From: Chloroflexota bacterium
GTDB lineage: Bacteria; Chloroflexota; Dehalococcoidia; SM23-28-2; RBG-16-64-32
DNA: 5,854 bases
Direction of reading: 5' to 3'
Assembly: GCA_005880055.1 (NCBI GenBank)
Contig: VBJS01000132.1
Location: 3,252-9,105 of the forward strand
The translations under genes and the position numbers were made by a program. The notes beneath the pieces are model-generated. The model searched no databases. It was given only the letters and a program-made list of their open reading frames with translations, and was not told where the DNA came from. Positions 5,283 through 5,854 of the stretch are shown piece after piece; the stretch's first letter is position 1; every line of letters starts with the position of its first letter.

Positions 5283-5854
5283 TCAGTCCGGCCAGTCGCC
5301 CTCGAAAACGAACTGCGCGGGGCCGCTCAGGTAGACGTCGCCCCGGCCGTCCCATTCCACGGTGAGCGGGCCTCCGGGCTGAAGCACCTCCACGCGCTCC
5401 CCGGCCATCTCTTTAAGCCGGGCGGCCACCACCGCCGCGCAGCACCCGCTGCCGCAGGCCAGCGTTTCGCCGACGCCGCGCTCCCAGACGCGAAGCTCCA
5501 TGCGGGCGTTATCCAGCATGCGGGCGACGCCGAAGTTGACTCGGGCAGGGAAGGCTGGGTGATTCTCGACCAGCGGTCCGGTTCGCTCCAGCGGATATTG
5601 CTGCACGGCGTAATCGATAAACATGACGGCGTGGGGGTTGCCCATCGAGAGGCACGTGACGAGGAATGTTTGGTCAGCGACACGTAATCCGAAATCGACG
5701 ACCGGAAGCATCTCGGCAAGGACCGGCACGTCCTTCGGGGCGAAGCGAGGGGCGCCCATGGAGAGCCTGACGCTGCTGACCTCGCCGCCTTCCATCGTTA
5801 CGTCCGCCTCCAGTACGGCGTGAATGGCCTCGACGGTGAGGCGCCCATTGCGCG
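5283..5854 (-). CDS. dapF: Diaminopimelate epimerase, C-terminal part (5' end outside window)
   Basis: DapF interconverts LL- and meso-diaminopimelate in the cytoplasm, supplying lysine and peptidoglycan precursors. The frame stays open to the right edge beyond the internal ATG at 5795 (preceding residues RNGRLTVEAIHAVLEADVT), so the gene enters from outside; 190 codons are visible of a family length near 275. Visible motifs include MGAPRF, the substrate-binding MGNPHAV, the FP-x-x-VNFG segment, WERGVGETLACGSG with the second catalytic cysteine (codon at 5456-5454), and the final GGPLTV and GPAQFVFEG strands. The first catalytic cysteine (CGNG-type motif) would lie in the missing N-terminal part. 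The active-site Thr of the common ACGTG is Ser here, and two further Cys follow it. The gene ends TGA, 3 bases before the DUF421-type start. Confidence 0.95.
   Translation of the reverse strand, partial: RNGRLTVEAIHAVLEADVTMEGGEVSSVRLSMGAPRFAPKDVPVLAEMLPVVDFGLRVADQTFLVTCLSMGNPHAVMFIDYAVQQYPLERTGPLVENHPAFPARVNFGVARMLDNARMELRVWERGVGETLACGSGCCAAVVAARLKEMAGERVEVLQPGGPLTVEWDGRGDVYLSGPAQFVFEGDWPD

Noticed and set aside
4791..5687. Plus-strand open frame of 298 codons spanning two genes
   Set aside because: It is antisense to both the DUF421-type gene and dapF, each clearly real, and starts without a ribosome binding site. Its length is explained by codon bias in GC-rich genes.

Overview
This is a GC-rich bacterial window of 5,854 bases. 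It holds six confidently or reasonably supported genes plus one small uncertain one, and nothing in it looks like a phage, plasmid, CRISPR array or known defence system. Three features are compatible with a metagenomic Chloroflexota-type (Dehalococcoidia-like) genome: the high GC, short GC-rich hairpin repeats between genes, and a secreted dockerin protein whose calcium loops carry Cys-Asp. No marker gene settles the taxonomy, so that placement is an inference.

Left part (1-3180, minus strand). A secreted protein, cut off at the left edge, begins at 1511. It has a signal peptide, a probable TIM-barrel domain, two 56-residue tandem repeats plus a degenerate third, and a C-terminal dockerin-like pair of calcium loops. 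A good sigma-70-like promoter lies 64 bases upstream of its start codon. Next comes citrate synthase (1651-3135), with all catalytic motifs intact and an unusual proline-rich tail of about 62 residues. The roughly 430 bases upstream of citrate synthase hold no convincing gene, but they contain four TGATTG motifs.

Middle (3520-4540). A small unrecognised minus-strand gene (3563-3772) diverges from a two-gene plus-strand unit. That unit encodes a 100-residue membrane-anchored protein with a His/Asp/Glu-rich start (3929-4231) and, 12 bases later, a GlsB/YeaQ/YmgE-type small membrane protein (4244-4501). A perfect 14-bp palindrome sits in the divergent region just upstream of the small gene's ribosome binding site. 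A hairpin follows the GlsB-type gene.

Right part (4540-5854). An intergenic stretch of 262 bases is crowded with hairpins and repeat-like sequence. Beyond it, on the minus strand, a diaminopimelate epimerase gene (dapF, entering from the right edge) is followed after only 3 bases by a short DUF421/YetF-type membrane protein gene. A 27-bp hairpin repeat occurs twice in the window, each time 18-19 bases past the stop codon of a minus-strand gene.

Functionally the window mixes core metabolism (citrate synthase for the TCA cycle, DapF for lysine and peptidoglycan precursors) with cell-envelope or stress-type membrane proteins and a secreted modular protein. I see no single multi-gene system linking them. 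The least explained items are the His-rich membrane protein, the modular dockerin protein, the citrate synthase tail and the repeat at gene 3' ends.
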